Program-made: the position numbers and the translations under genes
Shown: positions 15,788-24,607 of the stretch, one piece after another
Layout: each line of letters begins with the position of its first letter
Position numbering within the stretch: the first letter of the stretch is position 1
Notes under the pieces: generated by a model
What the model was told of the DNA's origin: nothing
The model's database searches: none
The model's input: only the letters and a program-made list of their open reading frames with translations
NCBI RefSeq assembly: GCF_017303295.1
Contig: NZ_JAFKOK010000006.1
Coordinates: 62,001-126,000 of the forward strand
Reading direction: 5' to 3'
DNA length: 64,000 bases
From: Rhodobacter sp. NTK016B
GTDB lineage: Bacteria; Pseudomonadota; Alphaproteobacteria; Rhodobacterales; Rhodobacteraceae

Positions 15788-16696
15788 TCAGTGGCGGCCG
15801 CGCGCACGGCGCGGATCGCGGTCTTCGGACTTGTTCAGCACGATCCCCAGAAGCGGCACCTGCCCTTCCAGCACGCGCTCGCATTCCAGCACGTCCTGCG
15901 CGGTCGAGCGTTTGCCATCCGACACCAGAAGCACGGCGTCGAGTTGGGACAGCAGGGACGGGGCGACCGGATCGTTCAGAAGCGGCGGCAGGTCGTGGAT
16001 CACCACGTCCGGGGCCACGCAATCGATCATCGCCCGCAGCGCAAGGATGGCTTCGGGCGTCATCATCCGTTCGGCGGCCTGAACCACCGGCGCGGCGTTC
16101 AGCGCCAGCGCCAGCCCGCCGTGATCGTCGCCGCCGACGCGGCGCAGCTGTTCTTCGGGGGCGACCTGTTCGGAAAGTACCGCTTCCAGCGGGCCGGGCG
16201 GGTCCAGATCCAGCAGGTCGGCAAGGCCCGGATATTCCAGATCGGAATCGACCAGAACCACCCGCATCGCATCAAGCCGGGCGATGCTGGCGGCCAGACC
16301 GGCCGCGACAAAGCTGCGCCCGGCGCCCCGCGCGGGTGAGGTGATGCCGATCCGGCGCAGGCCCTTGTCGTCGATCACCCGCAGGATCTGCGTACGCAGC
16401 TGATCCATCGCCACCGCCGCCGCCGAGCCCCGCGCGATCGAGGGCGCATGGCCCCGGGCGGCGAGCCGGTCCAGATCGTCGAGAATCACGGGGATCGAGG
16501 CCCAGGCCTCTTCAGCCTCGCTCTTGCGGTTCAGGCGGCTGGGGCCGACGCGGCGCCCGCGTCCGCGCGTGGCGCTGTCGACCCGGCCTTGCAACATCGG
16601 CTGATGCCCGATGGCGCGGCTTGGCGGTGTCGGCGCCTCGCCGTCCTCGGTGGTGCGCCAGCCAAGGCGTTCTTCCAGAATACGCGTGTTGACCAT
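15788..16696 (-). CDS. CpsD/BY-kinase-like ATPase with degenerate P-loop
   Basis: A 302-aa ParA/MinD-fold ATPase of the polysaccharide co-polymerase type, separate from its membrane partner. MDQLRTQILRV matches the helix preceding the nucleotide site in BY-kinases. The P-loop reads SPARGAGRSF (120-129): Arg127 replaces the invariant Lys. Walker A' (VVLVDSDLEYPGL) and a Walker-B-like VVIHDLPPLL are recognisable. There is no C-terminal tyrosine cluster; the tail is Arg-rich. It may therefore be a regulatory pseudo-kinase. An approximately 85-residue basic linker precedes the core. It is the first gene of the two-gene unit. Confidence 0.78.
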   Translation of the reverse strand: MVNTRILEERLGWRTTEDGEAPTPPSRAIGHQPMLQGRVDSATRGRGRRVGPSRLNRKSEAEEAWASIPVILDDLDRLAARGHAPSIARGSAAAVAMDQLRTQILRVIDDKGLRRIGITSPARGAGRSFVAAGLAASIARLDAMRVVLVDSDLEYPGLADLLDLDPPGPLEAVLSEQVAPEEQLRRVGGDDHGGLALALNAAPVVQAAERMMTPEAILALRAMIDCVAPDVVIHDLPPLLNDPVAPSLLSQLDAVLLVSDGKRSTAQDVLECERVLEGQVPLLGIVLNKSEDRDPRRARGRH

Positions 16697-16838
16697 ACCT
16701 GACCCTCTGGCGCGCAGGCGCTCGCAAACGGCGCTGCGCGCTCTCTATACCATTTCCAGGAAAAAGGTGACCGGGAAGCCTGTCACAAATTGGGCAGAAG
16801 CAAGGTGATTGTCGCCGCCAAGACAGGGCTGGGCGCGA

Positions 16839-18206
16839 TCAGCCGGCGAAAATCGCCGCCAGCCGCTCGCCATGCACCATCAGCATCACCGTCAGCAGCA
16901 GCGCCGCGGCACTGGCCATGATGACATCGTGCAGCGGGTCCCATGCGCCGTACTTGCGCGCCAGCCGGACCTGCAGCGGGTAGCTGATCAGCGCGGTCGC
17001 CGCCATCGAGATCGGCGCGCCGGGAATACCCAGCATCGGCACGAGCACCAGAAGCAGCACCACCAGCACCACGGCGCGGGTTGCGTTCAGCGTGAAGAAG
17101 CCGCGCGAATCGCCCGAGGCAAGCGTCACCTGATCATAGGTCAGGCCCAGCATCTGCGGCAGCAGCGCCATCGAGACCAGCATCGTCACTGCGCCGGATT
17201 CGACATAGCGCGCGTCGTAGAGCAGATCGACGATATACACCCCGCCCAGCGCCAGCGGCGCCACGCCAAGGAACAGCATCACCGACAGCATGAAGCGGAT
17301 GCGGCGCAGATGCAGGAAATTCTCGCGCGATTCCGACGGCGGAGACGAGCGATAGATCGGGATCATCAGCCGCTGCACCAGAAGCTGGCCCAGCATCAGC
17401 GGAAACCCGGCCAGAAAGAAGCCGATATTGTAGAGGCCCAGCTCTTCCATCGACAGGAAGCGACCAAGAATCAGCTTGTCCGATTGCAGAACCAGAAAGC
17501 CCGCCATGGTCGAGAAAAAGATCCAGCGGCCGAAATGCACAAGCTCATGCGCGGCCTCTTTCTCGATCCGCGGGCGGTTCACGATCCCCGGCAGAATCAC
17601 CCAGGCCAGCGCCGCGCGGGCGCCTGCATTCACGAGGTTGCCCACGACCAGCGCCCAGATCGATTGTGTCCACCATGCCAGAAGCAGCATCGCCGCGATC
17701 GAGATCACCTGCGCCGAGATTTCCAGAAGGGTCACCCGCCCCAGCAGCATGTGGCGCGAGGCGGTCTCGGCCCGCGTCGGCTCGAGCGACAGCAAAAGCA
17801 TGCTGATCGCGGCGACCGGGATCAGTTGCAGCAGCATCGGTTCGTCGTAGAACCACGCCATCGGCCAGGCCAGCGCGCAGGCAGCGGCGAACAGCACCAC
17901 CGCGCGGATCATGTTCAAGGTCCAGGCGGTATTGAGAAAATCGGGCTCGTCGCCGCGCTTGGACGATTGAATCGCGGGCTGGATGCCCAGATCCGACAGC
18001 ATGGTCAGACCGACCAGCAGCACCGTCACCAGTGCCATCGTCCCGAAGGCTTCGGGAAACAGCAGCCGCGCAAGGATCAGGTTCGAGCCGAAGCGGATCG
18101 CCTGCTGAAAGCCGAACCCCGCGATGGTGAACATCGAGGACCGCATGATGCGTCCGGTCAGGCTGGCTTTTTCGGGCTCGCTGGTCATCGTGGCGGCATG
18201 GGACAC
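16839..18206 (-). CDS. Wzx-like oligosaccharide-lipid flippase
   Basis: A 455-aa polytopic protein with about 12 hydrophobic segments, of the MATE/MOP superfamily (polysaccharide transporter, WzxC-like). Typical features are the N-terminal FGFQQAIRFGSNLILARLLFPEAFG, in which a substrate-binding amphipathic helix precedes the first membrane spans, and SDLGIQPAIQSSK. It should flip undecaprenyl-linked repeat units across the inner membrane. The start is ATG 18206, or ATG 18188 (MTSEPEK). It is divergent from the GT4 gene across a 189-bp region and is separated from the CpsD-like gene by 142 bp. Confidence 0.85.
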   Translation of the reverse strand: MSHAATMTSEPEKASLTGRIMRSSMFTIAGFGFQQAIRFGSNLILARLLFPEAFGTMALVTVLLVGLTMLSDLGIQPAIQSSKRGDEPDFLNTAWTLNMIRAVVLFAAACALAWPMAWFYDEPMLLQLIPVAAISMLLLSLEPTRAETASRHMLLGRVTLLEISAQVISIAAMLLLAWWTQSIWALVVGNLVNAGARAALAWVILPGIVNRPRIEKEAAHELVHFGRWIFFSTMAGFLVLQSDKLILGRFLSMEELGLYNIGFFLAGFPLMLGQLLVQRLMIPIYRSSPPSESRENFLHLRRIRFMLSVMLFLGVAPLALGGVYIVDLLYDARYVESGAVTMLVSMALLPQMLGLTYDQVTLASGDSRGFFTLNATRAVVLVVLLLVLVPMLGIPGAPISMAATALISYPLQVRLARKYGAWDPLHDVIMASAAALLLTVMLMVHGERLAAIFAG

Positions 18207-18234
18207 GTCGGCGTACTCCGCTAAATAGTTAAAG

Positions 18235-18258
18235 CACCCTGCACCGAAAGACAGGGTG
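18235..18258. repeat. Short inverted repeat between wzx-like and GT4 genes
   Basis: CACCCTG and CAGGGTG form a perfect 7-bp stem around a 10-nt loop, 29 nt before the flippase start in the divergent intergenic region 18207-18395. It could be an operator or a leader hairpin; nothing decides between them. The rest of the region is A/T-richer than its surroundings, as expected for divergent promoters, but I could not fix convincing -35/-10 boxes. Confidence 0.3.
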
Positions 18259-18395
18259 ATGACGGCACACCATCTACCTGAAGGTTAATTGAGGCGCCAA
18301 TATGACCTGTTCGGCGCCGCTTCATTACCCTCAGGCTTTCTTGAATTTGCCTTGTTTCCCCCCTAGCCCCTGATCAACCACAGATAGGTGCCGGT

Positions 18396-19616
18396 GTGAA
18401 AGTAGCCTATATCCTCAATACCTACCCGTCGCCGTCGCAAAGCTTCATCCGCCGCGAGATGCGCGCGCTTGAACGGCGCGGCGTGACGGTCAAACGCTTC
18501 GCGATGCGCGCCTTTGACGGCGATCTGCCCGACCCTTCGGACCGCGAGGAAAAGCGCGCGACCGAATACGTTCTGTCGAAGGGCGTGGCGTCAATGATCA
18601 TGGCCATCTTCATCATCGGCCTGCGCGGCCCTGTCCGGATCTACAAGGCGCTGTTCCTTGCGATTCAGGCCAGCCGCGGGTCTGAAGCCGGGCTGTTCAA
18701 GCACCTGATCTATTTCTTCGAGGCCGCCTATGTCGCGCGCCGCATCGAGGAATTGCGGATCGACCGAATGCACGCGCATTTCGGCACCAACTCGGCCACC
18801 GTGGCGATGCTGGTCGCGGAAATCAGCGGCAAGCCTTTTTCCTTCACCGTGCACGGCCCCGAGGAATTCGACAAACCGGCCGCCATCGCGCTGCCCCTGA
18901 AGCTGCGCAAGGCGGATTTCACTGTGGCGATTTCGTCCTTCGGGCGCTCTCAGCTGTGCCGTCTGGTCGAATATCGCCACTGGCCGCGTATCAAGGTCGT
19001 GCATTGCGGGATCGAGCCGCATCACTACGAATCCGCCCGTCCGATGCCGTCCTCGCGCCCGATCCAGATGGTGAATATCGGCCGCTTCGTCGAGCAGAAG
19101 GGCCAGCTTATCCTGATCGAAGCGATGGCGCTGGTTACCAAGCGCGGCGTCGATGCGCGGCTGGTTCTGGTCGGCGACGGCCCGATGCGCCTGCCGATCG
19201 AGCGTACGATCGCGCGTTCCGGACTTGGCGACCGCGTCACCCTGACCGGCTGGCTGGACGAAGCGGGTGTGCGGCGCGAAATCGAAGCCTCGCACGCGCT
19301 TGCCCTGCCTTCCTTCGCCGAGGGCCTGCCAATGGTCGTGATGGAGGCCATGGTCACCGGGCGTCCTGCCATCGCCACCTGGGTCGCGGGCGTGCCCGAA
19401 CTGGTGCAGGACGGGCGCACCGGCTGGCTTGTCCCCGCCGGCGATGCCGAGGAACTGGCCGAGGCCATCACCCAGCTTGCCACCTGTGCCGACGACAAGC
19501 TCAGGCGGATGGGATCGACCGCGCGTGCCCGCGTGCTGATGCGCCACAATATCGATATCGAGGCCGGCAAGCTGGCCGAGCATTTCGCTCAGCGCCCGCG
19601 CACCCAGCCGTCCTGA
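18396..19616 (+). CDS. Family 4 glycosyltransferase (exopolysaccharide)
   Basis: A 406-aa GT-B fold enzyme similar to WcaL/AmsK-type transferases. The N-terminal half opens with ILNTYPSPSQSFIRREMRALERRG, and RMHAHFGTNSATVAMLVA contains the acceptor-side His. The C-terminal half has NIGRFVEQKGQ, LVGDGPMRLPIE and SHALALPSFAEGLPMVVMEAM with the EGLPMVVMEA donor site (E-x7-E). It should add a sugar to the lipid-linked repeat. The start is GTG 18396. Its last 28 nt overlap, convergently, the end of the GT2 gene. Confidence 0.88.
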   Translation: MKVAYILNTYPSPSQSFIRREMRALERRGVTVKRFAMRAFDGDLPDPSDREEKRATEYVLSKGVASMIMAIFIIGLRGPVRIYKALFLAIQASRGSEAGLFKHLIYFFEAAYVARRIEELRIDRMHAHFGTNSATVAMLVAEISGKPFSFTVHGPEEFDKPAAIALPLKLRKADFTVAISSFGRSQLCRLVEYRHWPRIKVVHCGIEPHHYESARPMPSSRPIQMVNIGRFVEQKGQLILIEAMALVTKRGVDARLVLVGDGPMRLPIERTIARSGLGDRVTLTGWLDEAGVRREIEASHALALPSFAEGLPMVVMEAMVTGRPAIATWVAGVPELVQDGRTGWLVPAGDAEELAEAITQLATCADDKLRRMGSTARARVLMRHNIDIEAGKLAEHFAQRPRTQPS

Positions 19617-20419
19617 CGCGCCCAGCCCAGCCGGACCGCCAGCTTGACCGCCGCGTAAACCACGAACGCCATCGGATCGGCCAGCGCGCGCTGCATCAGC
19701 CAGCCGCGCGGCGGCGTGTCCTTGGCTTCGTTCGCCATCTTGTCGGGAATCAGGCGTTCCAGCTCGGCCACGCCCTGATCCTGCCGCCGCCGCACCCGCA
19801 CCAGCGTCTCGAATCCCTCAACCAGCGGCCAGTCATAGCTGGCGGCCACCTTGATCCGCTCATCGGGCGCGAAATGGACGCGCACATAGGTGTCGTCCGA
19901 GATGATCTCGGGGAATTTGTCCCAGCGCCCGCGCCCGGCACCGTTGACCGCGAACAGCCCGAAACCCGGCACGCCGTTGGCAACGAAGGGCACCTGCACC
20001 CAGAACCGCGCGAAAGCCCGCGACAGCCATCCCTGCGCGGTGACATGCGGTTGCCCCGAGACATAGAGCGCGCGGTCGTCATCCAGCGCCTCGCCTAACT
20101 GCGCCAGCAGCGGCGGCGAGACCACGACATCGGCATCCAGATACACCCGCGCCGGATAGGCCGCGGCCTGATCGCCGGCATTCAGCGCGCCCATCTTGCC
20201 CAGTCCGGGCAAATCCAGCACTTCCAGCCGCCAGCCGCGCGCCGCGAAGGCCGCGCCGCGCGCCATCGACAGCGAAACGGTCTGATCGGTGCAGCCATTC
20301 GCCACGACGATCACCTGCAGCGTCCCGGGCCCCTCGCTGGCGAGAAGCGCCGACAGACAGGCATGGATATACCGTTCTTCGTTATTGGCAGGGATAATGA
20401 CGCTCAGATTGGCGGTCAC
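19589..20419 (-). CDS. Family 2 glycosyltransferase (exopolysaccharide)
   Basis: A 276-aa GT-A glycosyltransferase: SVIIPANNEERYIHACLSALL at the start, ANGCTDQT, YLDADVVVSPPLL with the DxD metal site, and SDDTYVRVHF further on. It has no clear membrane anchor apart from a weak hydrophobic segment near the end (PMAFVVYAAVKLAVRLG). The GTG start (20419) overlaps the TGA of the glycosidase-like gene upstream, so the two are translated together, which ties the glycosidase to polysaccharide synthesis. Its 3' end overlaps the GT4 gene. Confidence 0.85.
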   Translation of the reverse strand: MTANLSVIIPANNEERYIHACLSALLASEGPGTLQVIVVANGCTDQTVSLSMARGAAFAARGWRLEVLDLPGLGKMGALNAGDQAAAYPARVYLDADVVVSPPLLAQLGEALDDDRALYVSGQPHVTAQGWLSRAFARFWVQVPFVANGVPGFGLFAVNGAGRGRWDKFPEIISDDTYVRVHFAPDERIKVAASYDWPLVEGFETLVRVRRRQDQGVAELERLIPDKMANEAKDTPPRGWLMQRALADPMAFVVYAAVKLAVRLGWARQDGWVRGR

Positions 20420-22125
20420 GGTGCGGTTGCTTCCATCAAGGCGCGCCAGCGGGACGTATCATCGTCCAGATGGCGCAAATGTCCCCAGCTTCCCCAGATC
20501 GAGGGCTGGCCGATATCCATATACGCCACGAAGGGCGACGGCGTCAGGCGCTGCCAGCCCTCCAGCAGCACACCATAGACAACGCCCATCGCCTCGGAAT
20601 AGTTCAGTGCCTCGAAGAATTCGACGAGGTCTTCATTCGAATGCTCGGACGGCGACACCACCACATGCGTGCCGCCCTCGTACATCACCAGCGCCATGCC
20701 GTATTCCTCGGCCACCTGCGCGTGATGGGTCAGCGTGCGGTCGATCAGGTCGCGTACCGAATGTTCGGCATCGCCCGAGACCGAACCATCCGTCAGTTCC
20801 TGCGCCGCCAGGTCGATCGCCCGGTCGAAGCGATGCGCGGCGACGTAATCGTCGAACGCGCCGCCCGAAAGCCCCTGTGCGCGGGCGGCGGCTTCGGCCT
20901 CGGCCCGGCTTTCGCGCAGCCAGTCGCGGATCAGCGGCGCCTTGTCCTCGGAATGCAGCTCGGCGCTGAAATAGCCGGTGACCGCCAGCGCGTCGAAAGC
21001 TTCGTGCGGGGGACGATGCGCGGGATCCTCGGCGATGTAATCGGGCGCTTCGAGCATGTCATGCTCAAGCCCCAGCCACGCGGTGAACAGGCCCAGCACG
21101 CGCACGCGCCGATCCTCGTCACCCGCATAGACCGTGTCGATCACACGCATCACCTCGGCCGCGCGCACTGCGCCGAACTGCACCCAAGCCCAGTCGCGAT
21201 TCCAACGTGCGCGGGCGTTCTGCTCGGCCCAGTCGGCCTGCGTGAAACCCCAGTTCCAGATTTCGTTGGAAAATTCGTACCATGCGCGCAAATCGGGGTT
21301 CAGCCCGTCCTTTACCATCTGCGCGAACTGGCGGACGTAATCGTCATCGGCCAGATGCGGCAGGGTAAACCACGGCTCGGCCCCGGTCTGATTGGCCAGC
21401 GCCAGCATGATCTCGACCGGCACCCCGTGACGCGCATAGGTGTAATCGCCGACCTGCGGACGGTCGCGCCAATGCGACAGCGTGGAATTGTTGGTCAGCA
21501 TCCAGTCCATGAAGCGCAAGATCTCCATGTCCGCCACCCGCGCGAGCCAGTCGGGGTTGAAGATCTCGCCCGCCGCGTGACGCTCGAGATTGCGCTCATG
21601 CACGATCGACAGGTTGCGCAGACTACCCCGGTTGAACTCGATCAGCACCGAGCCCTGACCGGGCGTGAATTCGAAGGTCGCCGAATTGTCGCCGTAGCGC
21701 ACATTGCGCGCCGCGCCGGTGAAGCCGAGATACGCCGTGCCCTCCCACGTCGCGTGCCACGTTCCGGCAGCCGAGGTCATTTCTGCAGGCAGGTCCACCA
21801 GCACGAAGGTCGACAGCCGCCGTACGGAATGCGGGAATTCCGGCACCCAGCCATCGGCATCCAGCGCGCCCGAGGCCTCCAGCGCGTCCGCGTCCATCCC
21901 GCCCCAGCCGCTGCCAGTATGCCCGGTCCAGCGCGCGGCGCTGTGCATCACGTCGATGAACGGCAGCTCGGTCGACCAGCCGACCACTTCGGCCAGGTTC
22001 ATGCCCAGCGCGCGCCGGCCCTCGCGGGCGGCGGTGTCGATCTGCGCGCCGGCCGTGCCGGCAACGGCCAGAACGATCAGTGTAACAAGCGCCCGGAGCG
22101 CTGCGGAAAGAGGCTTGAAGGGCAT
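20416..22125 (-). CDS. Secreted clan GH-A-like glycosidase of the exopolysaccharide locus
   Basis: A 569-aa protein with a signal peptide (LVTLIVLAVAGTAGAQ, cleavage near residue 27). An N-terminal beta-rich part (about 30-180) precedes a TIM-barrel-like region. The acid/base candidate is Glu288 in WYEFSNEIWNWG, and the nucleophile candidate is Glu483 in MYEGGTHV; the N-E pair and the later E fit clan GH-A. I know this pattern only from poorly described hydrolases, so the substrate is unknown; the locus suggests the polymer made here. It shares a GTGA overlap with the following GT2 gene. The chosen ATG 22125 places the signal peptide at the N terminus. Confidence 0.6.
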   Translation of the reverse strand: MPFKPLSAALRALVTLIVLAVAGTAGAQIDTAAREGRRALGMNLAEVVGWSTELPFIDVMHSAARWTGHTGSGWGGMDADALEASGALDADGWVPEFPHSVRRLSTFVLVDLPAEMTSAAGTWHATWEGTAYLGFTGAARNVRYGDNSATFEFTPGQGSVLIEFNRGSLRNLSIVHERNLERHAAGEIFNPDWLARVADMEILRFMDWMLTNNSTLSHWRDRPQVGDYTYARHGVPVEIMLALANQTGAEPWFTLPHLADDDYVRQFAQMVKDGLNPDLRAWYEFSNEIWNWGFTQADWAEQNARARWNRDWAWVQFGAVRAAEVMRVIDTVYAGDEDRRVRVLGLFTAWLGLEHDMLEAPDYIAEDPAHRPPHEAFDALAVTGYFSAELHSEDKAPLIRDWLRESRAEAEAAARAQGLSGGAFDDYVAAHRFDRAIDLAAQELTDGSVSGDAEHSVRDLIDRTLTHHAQVAEEYGMALVMYEGGTHVVVSPSEHSNEDLVEFFEALNYSEAMGVVYGVLLEGWQRLTPSPFVAYMDIGQPSIWGSWGHLRHLDDDTSRWRALMEATAP

Positions 22126-22231
22126 GGTGCCGGGTCTCCTGTGCTGCGCCGGGTGCAATTTAGGATGGACTTTTCCTGACTTTCCAGCGTTTTCTGCGTG
22201 CGTACAGGTAGCCAAGGGTTTTATCGGCAGT

Positions 22232-23404
22232 ATGGCCTCCCTCGTCATGCTCTCCCCCGCTCCGATGATCGAATTGCCGGGCGGAGAAGTCATCCTCGAC
22301 GTGAAATTCGTCGAGGGGATGAAACTGCATTGCCAATTGTGGCCCGGCGCCGTGCGCTGCGTGATGCGGCGCGGAGCCACCCATATCGACACCCCGATGC
22401 GCTACTCGGTGGCGCAGCTCGGGTTCGAGCTGCTGGTGCTCGATCCCGACGCGCCGGTGCCCGAAACCCTGCTGGACGAGGCCGCGATGCTCTATGTCGC
22501 CGCCGATGACATGCAGTATCTCGATCTGCCCAAGGCCATGCAGAAACGGGTCGGCAAGCTGGTCTACACCGTCGAGGACGCGCTGGGCGGGCGCATCCGC
22601 CATGCCATTGCCGCGACACCCTCGATCCGCCGCCGGATGGGCGCGACATTGTGGAACCTGCGCCATGAACGGGCGCTCAGACGGGCGCTGGCGGCGGCGG
22701 ACGGCGTGCATTTCGACGGCTATCCCGCCGAAACCGCCTATCGCCGTATCGCCGCGCGCTCGCTTCGCTACCACGACAACCGGATGCGGGTACCGATGAC
22801 CGCGCGTCCCGGCGAACAATCGGACCGCGCGACCCGGCTGCATCTGGGTGAGCCGCTGAAACTGGCATGGTTCGGCCATGTCGAGCCGATGTCGGGCGCC
22901 GCCGATCTGTTGCAGGTGGCGTTTCTTCTGCGCCAGCATGGCGTCGATTTCCGGCTTGAGATGTTCGGCACCGGCCCCCTGAGCGGGCGCATCCATGACG
23001 GTATCGCGGCGCTGGGATTGCAGGACGTGATGTCGCTGAAGGAACCCGGCCCCTTTGACCCGGTTCTGGTGCCCCATCTGCGCAAGCAGGCGGACCTGTT
23101 CCTCGCGCCGCGCCGCCTGTCGTCGCCGCAAAGCTTTTATATCGAGGCGCTGGGCTGCGGCCTGCCGATCGTGGGCTATGGCAACCGGACATGGAAACGG
23201 ATGCACCGGGAATCGCAGGCGGGCTGGGTCTGCCGTCACGGGCGGCCCGGCGCGCTGGCCGCGCGCATCGCCGAGCTTGACCGCGACCGGGTGCAGATCA
23301 TCGAAGCCAGCCGCCGCGCCGTCGATTTCGCCCGCGCCAATTCCTTCGAGCATGTGTTCTCGCGCCGGATGACCGATCTGCGCGATATTGCCGGGCTGGA
23401 CTGA
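22232..23404 (+). CDS. Glycosyltransferase, GT4-like
   Basis: A 390-aa GT-B fold protein. The C-terminal half holds the readable features: LKLAWFGHVEPMSGAADLLQVA, FRLEMFGTGPLSGRIHDGI, and QSFYIEALGCGLPIVGYGN, which resembles the E-x7-G donor site of GT4 enzymes. The N-terminal acceptor half is divergent. Several starts are possible (ATG 22232, 22247 or 22265), none with a strong ribosome binding site. It is divergent from the glycosidase-like gene across 106 bp and closes the polysaccharide locus. Its sugar specificity is unknown. Confidence 0.72.
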   Translation: MASLVMLSPAPMIELPGGEVILDVKFVEGMKLHCQLWPGAVRCVMRRGATHIDTPMRYSVAQLGFELLVLDPDAPVPETLLDEAAMLYVAADDMQYLDLPKAMQKRVGKLVYTVEDALGGRIRHAIAATPSIRRRMGATLWNLRHERALRRALAAADGVHFDGYPAETAYRRIAARSLRYHDNRMRVPMTARPGEQSDRATRLHLGEPLKLAWFGHVEPMSGAADLLQVAFLLRQHGVDFRLEMFGTGPLSGRIHDGIAALGLQDVMSLKEPGPFDPVLVPHLRKQADLFLAPRRLSSPQSFYIEALGCGLPIVGYGNRTWKRMHRESQAGWVCRHGRPGALAARIAELDRDRVQIIEASRRAVDFARANSFEHVFSRRMTDLRDIAGLD

Positions 23405-23447
23405 GCGCCGCTTGCCGTGACCGGGGTCGGGCGCTAGCGTCTTTCCC

Positions 23448-24374
23448 ATGAGCACCGCGTTTTTCACCGATCCCGCCTGCCTGACCCATGTCACCCCCGA
23501 TGGCCACCCCGAGCGCGTGGCGCGGCTGAAGGCCGTGCTCGACGCGCTGGCACCGCTTGAGCTTGACCGCCGCGACAGCCAGCCCGCACCCGAAGCCGAG
23601 CTTCTGCGCTGTCACCCGCAGGAATACGTCGACCGGATCCGCGCGGCGATCCCCGAGAGCGGACAAGCCCAGCTTGACGCCGATACCTGGCTTTCGCCCG
23701 GCAGTTGGGACGCGGCTTTGGGCGGGCTGGGTGCGCTGCTTGCCGCGCTGGATACCGTGATGGCGGGCGAGGCGCACAACGCGTTTGCCGCAATCCGCCC
23801 GCCCGGCCACCATGCCGAAACCGCCACGCCGATGGGCTTCTGCCTGTTCGGCAATGTCGCCATCGCCGCGAAACGTGCGCTCGACCATCACGGGCTGAAA
23901 CGCGTCGCGGTGCTGGATTTCGATGTCCATCACGGCAACGGCACGCAGGACCTGCTGCAATCCGATCCGCGCGTGCTGTTCGTCTCGTCGCACCAGTTCC
24001 CGCTATGGCCCGGGACCGGCAGGGCCGAGGAAACCGGCCCCCACGGCACGCTTGTGAACCTGCCCCTGCCGCCGGGCACGCGGGGCGACGATTTCCGCCA
24101 CGCCTGGGACAGCATGGTCTTCCCTCGCCTCGAGGATTTCCGACCCGAGCTGATCTTGGTCTCGGCCGGGTTCGACGCCCATATCGACGACCCGCTGGCC
24201 CAGCTTGCCCTGACCGAGGACGATTTCGTCTGGATCACGCGGCGGATCTGCGAGATGGCAAAGCAGCATTGCGCAGGCCGGGTGGTCAGCGCGCTGGAAG
24301 GCGGATATAACCTCGACGCGCTCGCCGCCTCGGCGCTGGCGCATGTCCGGGTACTGATGGAGCAGGGCGCATGA
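23448..24374 (+). CDS. Histone deacetylase family hydrolase
   Basis: A 308-aa zinc-dependent amidohydrolase of the class II HDAC / acetoin-utilisation family. The signatures are TPDGHPERVARL, AAIRPPGHHAETATPMGFCLFGNVA with the catalytic His pair, VLDFDVHHGNGTQDL with zinc ligands, and LVSAGFDAHIDDPLAQL with the third ligand. The substrate in bacteria is probably an acetylated small molecule such as a polyamine, or acetyl-lysine. It overlaps xseB by ATGA and so leads the xseB-ispA-dxs isoprenoid operon; this neighbourhood is common in the family of this organism. Confidence 0.92.
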   Translation: MSTAFFTDPACLTHVTPDGHPERVARLKAVLDALAPLELDRRDSQPAPEAELLRCHPQEYVDRIRAAIPESGQAQLDADTWLSPGSWDAALGGLGALLAALDTVMAGEAHNAFAAIRPPGHHAETATPMGFCLFGNVAIAAKRALDHHGLKRVAVLDFDVHHGNGTQDLLQSDPRVLFVSSHQFPLWPGTGRAEETGPHGTLVNLPLPPGTRGDDFRHAWDSMVFPRLEDFRPELILVSAGFDAHIDDPLAQLALTEDDFVWITRRICEMAKQHCAGRVVSALEGGYNLDALAASALAHVRVLMEQGA

Positions 24375-24607
24375 AAGACGTGGCCGAGATGTCGTTCGAA
24401 GAGGCTCTGCGCGAGCTTGAGCAGGTCGTCGGACAGCTCGAAAGCGGCAATGTCGATCTTGAGAAATCCATCGCCTTTTACGAACGCGGCGCGCTGTTGA
24501 AGAAGCATTGCGAAAGCAAGCTGGCGCAGGCGCAGGCGCGGATCGAACAGATCACGCTGGCGGAAAACGGCCAGCCCGACGGCACCGCCCCTTTCGACGC
24601 GAAATGA
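24371..24607 (+). CDS. xseB: Exodeoxyribonuclease VII small subunit
   Basis: A 78-aa helical protein that binds the XseA large subunit for single-strand DNA degradation. SFEEALRELEQVVGQLESGNVDLEKSIAFYERG is the family signature. Its overlaps with the HDAC-like gene (ATGA at 24371) and with ispA (ATGA at 24604) show tight coupling. The xseB-ispA-dxs order is classic in proteobacteria. xseA is not in the window. Confidence 0.94.
   Translation: MKDVAEMSFEEALRELEQVVGQLESGNVDLEKSIAFYERGALLKKHCESKLAQAQARIEQITLAENGQPDGTAPFDAK

Noticed and set aside
16809-18224. Plus-strand open frame of 471 codons opposite the flippase gene
   Set aside because: Gln/His/Arg-rich with no domain, fully antisense to a clear Wzx-like membrane protein.
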